A stretch of DNA of 64,000 bases, taken from NCBI GenBank assembly GCA_041394725.1, contig JAWKHR010000016.1:1-64000 (forward strand), in the 5' to 3' direction. Positions 8,657 through 17,188 of this stretch are shown here, one piece after another. A program made the translations under genes and the position numbers. The notes under the pieces were generated by a model. That model ran no database searches, was not told the origin of the DNA, and saw only the letters and a program-made list of their open reading frames with translations. The stretch is from JAWKHR01 sp041394725. Its GTDB lineage: Bacteria; Acidobacteriota; Vicinamibacteria; Vicinamibacterales; SCN-69-37. How positions within the stretch are numbered: the stretch's first letter is position 1; each line of letters opens with the position of its first letter.

Positions 8657-9823
8657 TCAGCGCAGGGCGGCGGCCGTGCGGCCGAGCGACCGCAGGCGCG
8701 CCACCAGGCGGGGCAGGGCGGCCAGGACCGCGTCGATCTCGTCCGCCGTGGTCCCGGGCCCGAGCGAGAAGCGCAGCGAGTTGCGGGTGCGCGGGGCCGG
8801 CAGGCCCATCGCGCTCAGCACGTGCGAGGCCTCGAGCGTGCCCGACGAGCAGGCCGAGCCGGTCGAGACCGCGATCCCCTCGAGGTCGAGCGCGATGAGC
8901 AGCGATTCCGCCTCGACGCCGTCGAAGCTGATGTTGGTCGTGTTCGGGACGCGCGCGTCGGCGCGACCGTTCACGGCGGCGTCGGGGACCGCCGCGAGGA
9001 TGCCGTGCTCCAGGCGGTCTCGAAGCGCCGCCATCGTGGCGGTCCCCGCCTCGACGACGGTCCTCGCACGTCGGGCCGCGACGCCGAGCCCGGCGATCGC
9101 GGGGACGTTCTCGGTGCCCGCGCGGCGGTTCCGTTCCTGGCGGCCACCGGTCATGAACGGGACGAGCCGCACGCCGCGCCGGATCCACAGGGCGCCCACG
9201 CCCTTCGGCGCGCCGAACTTGTGACCGGACACGCTCAGCAGATCCACGCCGAGCGCGGCCACCGACACGGGGATCTTGCCGGCCGACTGCACGGCGTCGG
9301 TGTGCACGAGCGCGCCGTGCGCCCGCGCGATCGCGGCCAGCTCGGCGACCGGCTGGATCGTGCCGACCTCGTTGTTGGCGTGCATCACGGAGACCAGCGC
9401 GGTCTCGGCGGAGATCGCGCCGGCCAGCGCGGCCGGATCGACGACGCCGGAGGCGTCCACCGGCAGGACGGTCAGGCGCCAGCCGGCGCGCGCCATCGCG
9501 CGCATGGTCTGCAGCACGGCCTCGTGCTCGATGGCGGTGGTGATCAGGTGGCGCCGGCCCGCGGGCGCGAGCGCCTCGGCGGCGCCGCGGATCGCGGCGT
9601 TGTCCGACTCGGTCCCGCCCGACGTGAAGACGATCTCGGCGGGGGAGGCGCCGATGAGCGCGGCGACGTCACCGCGCGCGTCATCGACGATCGCCTTCGC
9701 CTGCTGGCCGTAGGCGTGAACGGAGGAGGCGTTGCCAAACGCCTCGGCGAGCGCGTGCGCCACGGCCTCGGCCACGCCCGACGCCGGCTTCGCGGTGGCG
9801 TTGTAGTCGAGGTAGATGCGCAC
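8657..9823 (-). CDS. cysteine desulfurase (NifS/IscS family)
   Basis: A PLP enzyme that removes sulfur from cysteine and hands it on as a persulfide. The 388 residues from GTG 9823 begin with the family start RIYLDYNATAKP. The PLP lysine is Lys202 in SGHKFG, and the persulfide-forming Cys325 lies in STGSACSSGTLEASHVL, so all catalytic residues are present. The in-frame GTG is used because the nearby ATG at 9833 is in another reading frame. Tight linkage to mnmA says that its main client is tRNA thiolation; there is no IscU, SufB or NifU here, so a general Fe-S role is not shown. Confidence 0.93.
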   Translation of the reverse strand: MRIYLDYNATAKPASGVAEAVAHALAEAFGNASSVHAYGQQAKAIVDDARGDVAALIGASPAEIVFTSGGTESDNAAIRGAAEALAPAGRRHLITTAIEHEAVLQTMRAMARAGWRLTVLPVDASGVVDPAALAGAISAETALVSVMHANNEVGTIQPVAELAAIARAHGALVHTDAVQSAGKIPVSVAALGVDLLSVSGHKFGAPKGVGALWIRRGVRLVPFMTGGRQERNRRAGTENVPAIAGLGVAARRARTVVEAGTATMAALRDRLEHGILAAVPDAAVNGRADARVPNTTNISFDGVEAESLLIALDLEGIAVSTGSACSSGTLEASHVLSAMGLPAPRTRNSLRFSLGPGTTADEIDAVLAALPRLVARLRSLGRTAAALR

Positions 9824-9879
9824 CGTTTCTCATGGTAACACTGTAGTTTGCCGCCGCTAAATCTCTGCAGCAAAAGCAG

Positions 9880-9909
9880 TAGACAGTACTTTTCTCGCGC
9901 CGATATACT
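9880..9909 (+). promoter_or_regulatory. candidate sigma-70 promoter of the bactofilin gene
   Basis: TAGACA (9880-9885) and TATACT (9904-9909) are separated by 18 bp in an AT-rich island of the otherwise GC-rich divergent gap between the desulfurase and bactofilin genes. The leader to the GTG/ATG region at 9996 would be about 80 bases. One mismatch in each box against the consensus. Confidence 0.5.
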
Positions 9910-9995
9910 TTTCCGAGCCTGACTCCCCGGCTCCCGACCAGTAGTGCAACGGTCGGCTGCAATCCAGGCATTTTCCGTCGGCTTGGAGATGAACA

Positions 9996-10523
9996 ATGTG
10001 GAAGCGTGACGAGGCCGTTCGGCCGCCTCAGCCTCAATCGACCAGCAGCAGCGCGACCCCCGGCACGTCGGCGGCGCCCGCGGCGCCCCGTCAGGAAGCT
10101 CCCCGCTCGGGTGAGAGGGACATGGTGAACATCGGAAAGAGCGTCGTCATCAAGGGTGAGTTGAGCGGCAGCGAGGACCTGACCATCGAAGGGCAGGTCG
10201 AGGGCAAGATCGAGCTGCGCCAGAACGTGCTCACCATCGGCCCCAACGGCAAGATCAAGGCGCAGGTGTTCGCCAAGACGATCATTGTCCAGGGGGAAGT
10301 GACCGGCGACATCACGGCCACCGAGCGAATCGACATCCGGGACAACGGCGCCGTGGACGGCGACCTGTCGTCGCCGCGCGTCGCGATCGCCGACGGGGCC
10401 CACTTCCGCGGCAGCATCGACATGCAGCGGCAGGGGGCCAAGACCGAGTCGAAGCCGGCCGAGACCAAGGCCAACGGGCCCGTCGCCGTTTCCGGCGGCG
10501 CGGCCGCCGCATCGGGTCGCTAG
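9996..10523 (+). CDS. bactofilin (polymer-forming cytoskeletal protein)
   Basis: A 175-residue bactofilin. A disordered Pro/Ser/Ala-rich head (about 1-40) is followed by the right-handed beta-helix core, with the regular hydrophobic-glycine pattern (NIGKSVVIKGELSGSEDLTIEGQVEG and on to about residue 145). A charged tail closes it. Bactofilins self-assemble into filaments without nucleotide and help shape cells or position wall enzymes. It leads a run that continues with a methyltransferase and a SAM-hydroxide adenosyltransferase, 50 and 78 bases apart. The head is unusually long in Pro and Ser and could be the partner-binding part. Confidence 0.9.
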   Translation: MWKRDEAVRPPQPQSTSSSATPGTSAAPAAPRQEAPRSGERDMVNIGKSVVIKGELSGSEDLTIEGQVEGKIELRQNVLTIGPNGKIKAQVFAKTIIVQGEVTGDITATERIDIRDNGAVDGDLSSPRVAIADGAHFRGSIDMQRQGAKTESKPAETKANGPVAVSGGAAAASGR

Positions 10524-10574
10524 GCCGTCCGCGGGGCGGACCGGCAGACCCCCGAGGGATCGGGGTCAGGCGAC

Positions 10575-11213
10575 GTGTTCAAGTGGGGCGGGCGAAAGGC
10601 CGGTGACGCGGCGTTGGCGACGCCGCCGGAGTCGACGTCTGTCGAGCCGGCGACCTCGTCGAAGGTCCTGCCGCGGTTCCTCTCGGCCCTCGCCCAGCAC
10701 CCCACACCGGTCCTGCTCGATCTCGGCCCCGTTGTCGGCGCCAACATCGCGTTCTTCGGGGAGCGGCTCGCCTGCAAGATCTACGTCGAGGACCTGTTCG
10801 CCGACGTCGAGGCGCACGCGCGTCGGGCCGACCGCGACGAGGTCCCGCTCGACCTGGCCGGGCGGCTGAACCAGCCCGACGCCTCGGTGGACGGGATTCT
10901 CTGCTGGGACCTGTTCGACTATCTCGAGAAGCCCACGGCCCAGGCCCTGGCGGCGAAGCTCGTCTCGCTGCTCCGGCCCGGCGGCGCCGTGTACGCGTTC
11001 TTTGGCGCCAAGGCCGGCGATCTGGCACACTACACGCGGTTCGTACTCGAGAGTGAGGACGCGCTGCGACAGCGGCCATACCCGGCGACGCCCAGGAAGC
11101 GCCAGGTGTTCGTCGTGCGGGACATCAACAAGATGTTCGATGGCCTCGTCGTGGCCGAATCGGTGCTGCTGGCGAAAACCAGCACCCGGGAGACGTTGTT
11201 CCGCAAGCCGTAG
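10575..11213 (+). CDS. class I SAM-dependent methyltransferase-like protein
   Basis: A 212-residue protein from GTG 10575. The Rossmann-type pattern is visible: strand 1 LLDLGPVVGANIAFF (motif I, with PVVG instead of the usual GxG), an acidic strand 2 end (KIYVEDLFADVE), motif IV-like DGILCWDLFDYLEK, and the post-motif LRPGGAVYAFF. The C-terminal third (TPRKRQVFVVRDINKM) resembles no substrate domain that I know. The substrate is unknown. The altered motif I makes it possible that AdoMet binding is weak or lost. It lies between bactofilin and a SAM-cleaving enzyme. Confidence 0.7.
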   Translation: MFKWGGRKAGDAALATPPESTSVEPATSSKVLPRFLSALAQHPTPVLLDLGPVVGANIAFFGERLACKIYVEDLFADVEAHARRADRDEVPLDLAGRLNQPDASVDGILCWDLFDYLEKPTAQALAAKLVSLLRPGGAVYAFFGAKAGDLAHYTRFVLESEDALRQRPYPATPRKRQVFVVRDINKMFDGLVVAESVLLAKTSTRETLFRKP

Positions 11214-11291
11214 GGAGACACGGCGGCGCCCAGGCGTCGGCGGTGACCTGCCCCGCGGACGCAGACAAGGAGGCGGCCGGCCAGGCTCCCC

Positions 11292-12086
11292 ATGGCAAAA
11301 CAGCTGCTCGCGATGCTCACGGACTTCGGGACCCGCGATCACTACGTCGGGGTCATGAAGGGCGTGATGCTGACGATCTGTCCCGACCTGACGCTGGTGG
11401 ATCTCTCGCACGATCTGCCGCCGCACGACATTCCGTTCGCCGCGCGTGAACTGGCGGCCATCTGCCCGTACTATCCGGCCGGCACCATCTTCCTCGTCGT
11501 GGTCGATCCCGGCGTTGGCACCGCACGGCGCGGCCTGGTCGCCGAGGCCGGCGACTGGCGGTTCGTCGGGCCGGACAACGGCGTGTTTACCAAGGTCTTC
11601 GAGGAGCACCCGCCGAAGAAGGCCGTCGAGCTGACCGAGCGCCGCTACGCCCGGCCGACCGTCAGCCGGACGTTCGAGGGGCGAGACCGGTTCGCGCCCG
11701 CGGCCGCATTCCTCGCCAAGGGCATCCAGCTGCCGGCCTTCGGCCGGCCGGTGACCGACTGGCAGGTGATCGACCTGCCCGGACCGGTCATCGAGGACCA
11801 CGCCGTGACGGGAGTCGTCGTCCGGATCGACCGCTTCGGCAACGTCGTCACGAATCTGGACCGACCCTCGTGCGAACGCCTGACCGAGGGCAGCGGGGAT
11901 GTCCAGCTCACGGTGGGCGGTCGCGCGATCCCGCGCATCGTGTCCACGTACGCGGACCTGGCGCCCGGCGAGATCGGCGCGCTGTTCGGCAGCACCGACC
12001 ACCTCGAGTGTGCCGCGCCCTCCGCCAGCGCCGCCGCCCAGCTGGGCGCGACGGTCGGCGACGCCGTCGAGCTGCGTCGGCAGTGA
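11292..12086 (+). CDS. SAM hydroxide adenosyltransferase (DUF62 family)
   Basis: A 264-residue member of the fluorinase-related family that cleaves S-adenosylmethionine with hydroxide to adenosine and methionine. Family features: the N-terminal LLAMLTDFGTRDHYVGVMKG (Asp in TDFG), HDLPPHD, FLVVVDPGVGT, FVGPDNGVF and FEGRDRFAP, then the C-terminal beta-barrel with VVVRIDRFGNVVTNL. The physiological role in bacteria is not settled; SAM salvage or control of SAM level is usual speculation. Placement after a methyltransferase-like gene supports a SAM theme. Confidence 0.9.
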   Translation: MAKQLLAMLTDFGTRDHYVGVMKGVMLTICPDLTLVDLSHDLPPHDIPFAARELAAICPYYPAGTIFLVVVDPGVGTARRGLVAEAGDWRFVGPDNGVFTKVFEEHPPKKAVELTERRYARPTVSRTFEGRDRFAPAAAFLAKGIQLPAFGRPVTDWQVIDLPGPVIEDHAVTGVVVRIDRFGNVVTNLDRPSCERLTEGSGDVQLTVGGRAIPRIVSTYADLAPGEIGALFGSTDHLECAAPSASAAAQLGATVGDAVELRRQ

Positions 12087-12139
12087 TCCGGGAGGCGGCC
12101 CACGATCGCCCTCGTCCCACCTGAACCGGGGCCACACCG

Positions 12140-13352
12140 GTGACCGCCGCCGCGGTGGACTGGCGGCGCAATCAGGCGGCCGTGACCGCGGCGGCCTTCG
12201 TCGGCTTCACCGGCTTCACGCTGGTGATGCCGTTCCTGCCGCTCTATTTCGAGCAGCTCGGCGTGCGGACCGCGGCGGCCGCGGCGCTCTGGTCCGGCGT
12301 CAGCCTCGGCGTGACGCCTGCCGTGACGGCCGCCATGGCCCCCGTCTGGGCGCGGGTGGCCGAGCGCTACGGCTACAAGCTGATGGTCGGACGCTCGCTG
12401 TTCTCGTTCGTCGTGATCATGGCGCTGATGGCCTGGGTGCGCGCCCCGTGGCAGGTGTTCGCGCTCCGCGCGCTGCACGGCTTCTTCGCGGGCTACGGCC
12501 CGATCGCGATGACCATGGCCGCCGAGTCGGCGCCGCCGGAACGAGTGGCCCAGGCGATTGGCTGGGTGCAGACCGCGCAGCGGCTCGGCCCCGCGATCGG
12601 CCCGGTCATCGGCGGCAGCCTCGCCCAGGCGGTCGGCCTCCGGCGCGCGTTTCTGGTGACCGCGCTGGTGTACCTCGCGGCGTTCCTGCTCGTCGTGTTC
12701 GGCTACCGCGAGACCGGCCGGCCGCGGCTGGTCGACCGGACGCAGCCGGTCCGGACGGTGGGCTGGGCGGAGATGCGGCGCGTGCCGCACTTCGTCCTGT
12801 TCATGGCGGCCATCTTCGGCCTCCAGCTGGTGGACCGGAGCTTCGGCCCGGTGCTGCCGCTGTACCTCCGGGAGACGGGCATGGCGGAAATCCGCGTCCC
12901 GGTGATGAGCGGCCTGATCTTCACGGCGATGGCCGGCGCGGCGGCCGTCGGCAACCAGGCGACGGCGTGGCTCATCCGGCGGGTGCGCGCCGAGCACCTC
13001 GTGGCGGGCGGCGCGGTGGCCGCGGCGGCCGCCGGCATCGTGTTCGTGGGCGGGCCATCAGCCACGTGGCTCGTGGCCAGTGCGCTCGTCTTCGGCCTCG
13101 GGATCGGCATCGCGACGACGACGGTCTACACCGCGGCGACCCACGCGGTGCCGGCCGCCGATCGCGGCATCGCGTTCGGCTGCCTGACGACCGCGTACCT
13201 CATGGCGCTGGCGATCAGCCCGGTCGTCGCCGGGCTGCTGGGGGCGCTGGGCATGCGGGTCGTCTTCCTGGCCGATGCGATCGGGCTGGCGGCGGTGGGC
13301 TGGATCGTCTTCCAGCGGATGACCGCTTCACGGCGGAGGAAGTATGGCGTGA
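12140..13352 (+). CDS. MFS transporter (12 TM), 3' end frameshifted
   Basis: A major facilitator superfamily exporter of about 403 residues from GTG 12140. Twelve hydrophobic segments can be followed, with the loop 2-3 signature region GYKLMVGRSL and the duplicated halves. Helix 7 begins near FVLFMAAIFGLQLV. The last helix (VVFLADAIGLAAVGWIVF) is complete. In its own frame there is no stop and translation runs into the next gene. A TGA in the +1 frame at 13350-13352 overlaps the GTG start at 13349 of the next gene in a normal GTGA junction. I therefore infer one indel in the GC stretch near 13325-13345 and place the true end at 13352. The substrate is unknown. Confidence 0.8.
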
Positions 13353-13977
13353 GCATCCTGATGGTGGACCCGGAGCGGCCGGCGCCCGGTGCCATGCGCG
13401 AGGCGGCGGCCTGGCTTCGCGAGGAGGCGTCGTGGCGTTCCCGACGGACACGCTCTACGGCCTCGCGGTCGATCCTGGTCCCCGAGGCGGTGGCGCGGCT
13501 GTTCGCCCTGAAGCGGCGGCCGGCGTCCGGCGCGCTGCCGCTCGTCCGGCTCGGCCGCGCAGGTCGAGGCCGCGATCGGGACGATGGACCCGGTGACGGC
13601 GCGGCTCGCGGTGCGATTCTGGCCGGGGCCGCTGTCGCTGCTCGTCACCGCGCCCGCGGCGATGGCGCCGGCGGTGTCCGCGGGCACGAGGCGCGGTTGC
13701 CGTGCGCGTGCCCGCGCACGCGCTGGCGCGCGCGCTCGCCGACGCCTTCGGCGCGCCGGTCACCGCGACGAGCGCGAACGTGAGCGGCGAGCCGCCGGCG
13801 CGGACGGCCGGCGACCTCGGCGCGCTGGCCGGGGCCGACGGCGTGCTCGTGATCGACGCCGGCCCGACGGCGGGCGGCGCGCCGTCCACGCTCGTCGACG
13901 CCCGCGTCGCGCCCGCGCGACTGCTTCGCGAGGGCGCGACGCCGTGGGAGCGCGTGCTAGAATTCCTGCATTCATGA
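13349..13977 (+). pseudogene. tsaC: L-threonylcarbamoyladenylate synthase (TsaC/Sua5), multiply frameshifted
   Basis: The YrdC-domain enzyme makes threonylcarbamoyl-AMP for the t6A37 tRNA modification and is normally essential. Pieces follow in the right order but different frames: MVDPERPAPGAMREAAAWL, GVVAFPTDTLYGLAVDP, EAVARLFALKRRPAS, then VEAAIGTMDPVTARLAVRFWPGPLSLLV, and VPAHALARALADAFGAPVTATSANVSGEP to the end. Shifts lie near 13424, 13475 (probably two), 13545 and 13695. Several are explained by one lost base in a G or C run. All catalytic motifs survive, so sequence error is likelier than decay. GTG 13349 overlaps the MFS stop and the TGA overlaps hflX, both intact couplings. Length if repaired is about 209 residues. 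Confidence 0.75.
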
Positions 13978-15263
13978 GTGGGCGGCGCACGCGCACGGAC
14001 GGCCGCGAGAGCGAACGCGCCGCGCTCGTGCACCTGACCACGCGCAGCACGCGCGGGGTCGATCCCGACACGCTGCTCGACGAGCTCGCGGGGCTCGCGC
14101 GCGCTGCCGGCGCGGAGCCGGCCTTCCGCCTCGTGCAGGAGCGCCCGACCCCCGATCCGGCCACCTACCTCGGCAAAGGCAAGGTCCAGACGCTGGCCGC
14201 GGCATGCGCCGAGCTCGACATCGACGTCGTCATCGTCGACAACGAGCTCTCGCCGGCGCAGACGCGCAATCTGGAGAAGGCCTGCGACCGGCGCGTCATC
14301 GATCGGACCACGCTCATCCTGGATATCTTCGCGCGCCGCGCGCAGACGCGTGAGGGCCGGCTGCAGGTGGAGCTCGCGCAGCTCGAGTACCGCCTGCCGC
14401 GGCTGGCCGGCTCGTCCGAGGCGCTCTCGCGGCTGGGCGGCGGGATCGGCACGCGGGGCCCCGGTGAGACCAAGCTCGAGACCGACCGGCGGCGGATCCG
14501 CCAGCGCATTTCCCGGCTCCGCCGTGACATCGCCGAGGTCGGGCGGCGCCGGGCCTACGTCCGCGCGCGCCGCCGGCGACAGGACGTGCCGACGGTCGCC
14601 CTCGTCGGCTACACGAATGCCGGCAAGACCACGCTCTTCAACCGGCTGACCCGCGCGAGCGCGGTCGCCTCCGACGCGCTGTTCGTCACGCTCGACCCGC
14701 TGGTGCGGCGGCTCGTCCTGCCCGACGCACGGCAGATCCTGCTCTCGGACACGGTCGGGTTCATCGACCGCCTGCCGCACCAGCTCGTGGCGGCATTCCA
14801 CGCGACGCTCGAGGCGGTGGCGGCCGCGGACCTGCTCCTGCACGTGGTGGACGCCGCGGCGCCGGATCGCGCACGCCGCATGCTGGCGGTCGGCGAGGTG
14901 CTCGCCGAGGTCGGGGCGGGGGCCGTGCCGCTGGTGCCGGTCTTCAACAAGATCGACCGTCTGGCACCGCCGGAGCTGGACGGGCTGCGCCAGGCCAACC
15001 CGGGGGCCGTGCTGGTCTCGGCGCTCGACGCGACCGGCGTCGAGGATCTGCGCGAGGCCATCGCCTCGGCGCTCGCCCTCGATGCCGAGCGCGTCCGGTA
15101 CCGGCTCGACCCGTCCGAACCCGCCGACGCGCAGGCGCTGGCCGACCTGCATCGGTACACGCGGGTCGTCAGCCAGGCGACCTCGGGCCCGGTGGTCGAG
15201 GTCGATGCGCTCGTGCCCCGCCGGTTGCTCGGCCGCTTCGGCCGTGCCAAGGTACCCGCATGA
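13974..15263 (+). CDS. hflX: GTPase HflX
   Basis: A ribosome-binding GTPase that splits stalled or hibernating 70S ribosomes under stress. The 429 residues have the HflX-specific N-terminal domain (TYLGKGKVQTL, VDNELSPAQTRNLE, DRRVIDRTTLILDIFA), the glycine-rich linker GGGIGTRGPGETKLETDRR, a basic coiled segment, and the G domain with GYTNAGKT (212-219), DTVGFI and NKID. ATG 13974 shares ATGA with the upstream stop. The next gene also overlaps by ATGA, so the three genes are translated as a coupled set. Confidence 0.95.
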   Translation: MSGRRTRTDGRESERAALVHLTTRSTRGVDPDTLLDELAGLARAAGAEPAFRLVQERPTPDPATYLGKGKVQTLAAACAELDIDVVIVDNELSPAQTRNLEKACDRRVIDRTTLILDIFARRAQTREGRLQVELAQLEYRLPRLAGSSEALSRLGGGIGTRGPGETKLETDRRRIRQRISRLRRDIAEVGRRRAYVRARRRRQDVPTVALVGYTNAGKTTLFNRLTRASAVASDALFVTLDPLVRRLVLPDARQILLSDTVGFIDRLPHQLVAAFHATLEAVAAADLLLHVVDAAAPDRARRMLAVGEVLAEVGAGAVPLVPVFNKIDRLAPPELDGLRQANPGAVLVSALDATGVEDLREAIASALALDAERVRYRLDPSEPADAQALADLHRYTRVVSQATSGPVVEVDALVPRRLLGRFGRAKVPA

Positions 15264-16618
15264 CCTCGAAGGCGATCCGGGCCGTCGGCCTGTACGTGAT
15301 GCTCGCGTCGATGGCGGCCTGTGCCTCGGCGCCGCCGGCGCCGGCTGCTCCGACTGCGCCCCGCTATCCGGAGTTCCCGGCACCGGTGGTGCCCGCCGAA
15401 CTCGCCGTGCCGCCGGCCCTGCGCGAGCGGCACGAAGCGGCGTGGCTTCGCCTGCAGGCCGGTGACCTGCGGACCGCCGCCCGGGAGTTCTCCGAGGTGC
15501 TGCGCGCCATGCCCGGGTTCTACCCGGCGCAGGCGGGCCTGGGCTTCGTGCGGCTCGCCGACCGCCAGTTCGAGGAGGCGGCGACCCGGTTCCGCGCGGC
15601 CACGACCGCGAACGACGACTACCTGCCGGGGTGGAGCGGTCTCGCCGAAGCCGAGCTCGGGCTCGGCCGGGACGCGGAGGCCATCGAGGCGCTCGAGCGC
15701 GTCGTCGAACTCGACCCGTCTCGGGCCGACGCGAAGTCCCGGCTCGACCTGCTCGAGTTCCGTCGGCTGCCCGCGCTCATCGAGGGCGCGCGCCGCGCGC
15801 GGGAAGCCGGCCGGCTCGACGAGGCCCGCCGGCAGCTCGACGAGGCGCTCGCGCTCTCGCCGTCGAGCGCCGTCATTCTGCGCGAGCTCGCGCTGGTCGA
15901 GCTGAATGCGGGCAATCTGCCGGGCGCCCTGCGCCGGGCCGAGGAGGCCGTCGCGGCGGATCGGTCGGATGCCCAGGCGCAGGCCACGCTCGCGCAGGTG
16001 CTCGAGGCCCAGGGCAACACCAGCGGCGCGGCGGCGGCCTGGGAGCGGGCGGTCGCGATCGACCCGCGGCCCGAGTGGCGGGCCCGGGCCGACGCGCTCA
16101 AGGGCCGCGAGGCGCTCTCGGTGATTCCGCCGGAGTTCCGCGCCGTGCCGACCGCGACGACCGTCACGCGCGCGCAGGTGGCGGCCTACATCGGCATCCG
16201 GCTGGAGGGACTCGTCGCGCGCGCACCGCAGCGATCGACCGACCTCGCCACCGACATCCGCGATCACTGGGCCGCGCGGTGGATCCTGCCGGTGACGCGC
16301 GCCGGCCTGATGGAGATCTACCCGAATCACACGTTCCAGCCGTCCGCCGAGGTGCGTCGCGGCGACCTCGCGCGGATCGTGGCCCAGGTGCTGGCCATGA
16401 TTCCGCAGCGACAGATGGACCTGGCGCGCTGGCGCGCGGCGCGGCCCCGGTTCTCGGACCTGCCGGCCGGCAATGCGTTCTACGCGCCGGCGGCGCTGGC
16501 CGTCTCGGCCGGCGCCATGTCGCCGCGGAGCGGCGACACCTTCGCGCCCACCGAGCCGGCGAGCGGGCCGGAACTGGTGGCGGCCATCGACCGGATCGAG
16601 CAGATCGCCGGACGCTAG
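15260..16618 (+). CDS. TPR-repeat lipoprotein with C-terminal SLH-like domains
   Basis: A 452-residue envelope protein. The signal peptide ends in a lipobox (ASMAAC, Cys21). A Pro/Ala spacer follows, then tetratricopeptide repeats from about 50 to 290 (for example GFYPAQAGLGFVRLADRQFEEA and the later LDEARRQLDEALALSPSS). The last third carries surface-layer-homology-like motifs: DIRDHWAARWILPVTRAGLMEIY with RRGDLARIVAQVL, and a second, weaker FSDLPAGNAFYAPAALAVSAG. SLH domains usually bind wall polymers; in a diderm lipoprotein they may bind periplasmic polysaccharide or peptidoglycan. The start overlaps hflX by ATGA. No enzymatic motif. Confidence 0.8.
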   Translation: MTSKAIRAVGLYVMLASMAACASAPPAPAAPTAPRYPEFPAPVVPAELAVPPALRERHEAAWLRLQAGDLRTAAREFSEVLRAMPGFYPAQAGLGFVRLADRQFEEAATRFRAATTANDDYLPGWSGLAEAELGLGRDAEAIEALERVVELDPSRADAKSRLDLLEFRRLPALIEGARRAREAGRLDEARRQLDEALALSPSSAVILRELALVELNAGNLPGALRRAEEAVAADRSDAQAQATLAQVLEAQGNTSGAAAAWERAVAIDPRPEWRARADALKGREALSVIPPEFRAVPTATTVTRAQVAAYIGIRLEGLVARAPQRSTDLATDIRDHWAARWILPVTRAGLMEIYPNHTFQPSAEVRRGDLARIVAQVLAMIPQRQMDLARWRAARPRFSDLPAGNAFYAPAALAVSAGAMSPRSGDTFAPTEPASGPELVAAIDRIEQIAGR

Positions 16619-16627
16619 AGGTTCCGC

Positions 16628-17188
16628 ATGTCCGTCCTCACCGCCGCCAACCAGCTGACGTTCCTGCGTCTGCTCCTGGCGCCGGTGTTCGTCCTCTTCA
16701 TGCTCTACGGCCGGCCGGGCTGGGCCCTCATCACCTTCGTGATCGCCGGCGCCACGGACGCGTTCGACGGCCTGATCGCGCGCCGGACGCAGCCGACCAC
16801 GCTCGGGGCCTGGCTCGACCCGATGGCCGACAAGATCCTCGTCCTGGCGATGTTCGTGATGCTCACGCTGCCGGGCCTGGGGTTCGCGAACCGGCTGCCG
16901 CTCTGGCTCACCGTCGTGGTCGTCAGCCGCGACGTGGCCATCGTGCTGACGGTGGCCGTCGTGAACCTGGCGGTCACGCGACGGACGTTCCGGCCGACCT
17001 TCCTCGGCAAGACCGCCACGGCGGTCTACGTGGTCACCGGGGTGGTGACGCTCTACGCGAACTACGTCGGCCGGCCCCTCGCGCTGGTGGACGCGGGCGT
17101 CTACACGTCGCTCGTCCTGACGCTGCTGACGGCGTTCCAGTACTCGGTACGAATCCTGCGGCCCGAGCCGGCCGAACCGGCCCGCTAG
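16628..17188 (+). CDS. pgsA: CDP-alcohol phosphatidyltransferase (phosphatidylglycerophosphate synthase-like)
   Basis: An integral membrane enzyme of 186 residues that joins CDP-diacylglycerol with an alcohol, most likely glycerol-3-phosphate, in phospholipid synthesis. The signature reads DGLIARRTQPTTLGAWLDPM plus ADKI, holding the four metal-binding Asp. The gap between AR and G is seven residues, one fewer than in E. coli PgsA. Hydrophobic helices surround it. It begins nine bases after the TPR lipoprotein. Its TAG stop is inside a CTAG that also holds the stop of the convergent UDP-xylose synthase. A different alcohol acceptor cannot be excluded. Confidence 0.88.
   Translation: MSVLTAANQLTFLRLLLAPVFVLFMLYGRPGWALITFVIAGATDAFDGLIARRTQPTTLGAWLDPMADKILVLAMFVMLTLPGLGFANRLPLWLTVVVVSRDVAIVLTVAVVNLAVTRRTFRPTFLGKTATAVYVVTGVVTLYANYVGRPLALVDAGVYTSLVLTLLTAFQYSVRILRPEPAEPAR

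Noticed and set aside
16740..16840. Seven-residue gap in the PgsA signature considered as another frameshift or deletion
   Set aside because: The frame is open throughout and all metal-binding Asp are present; family members vary in this spacing, so it is more likely natural.
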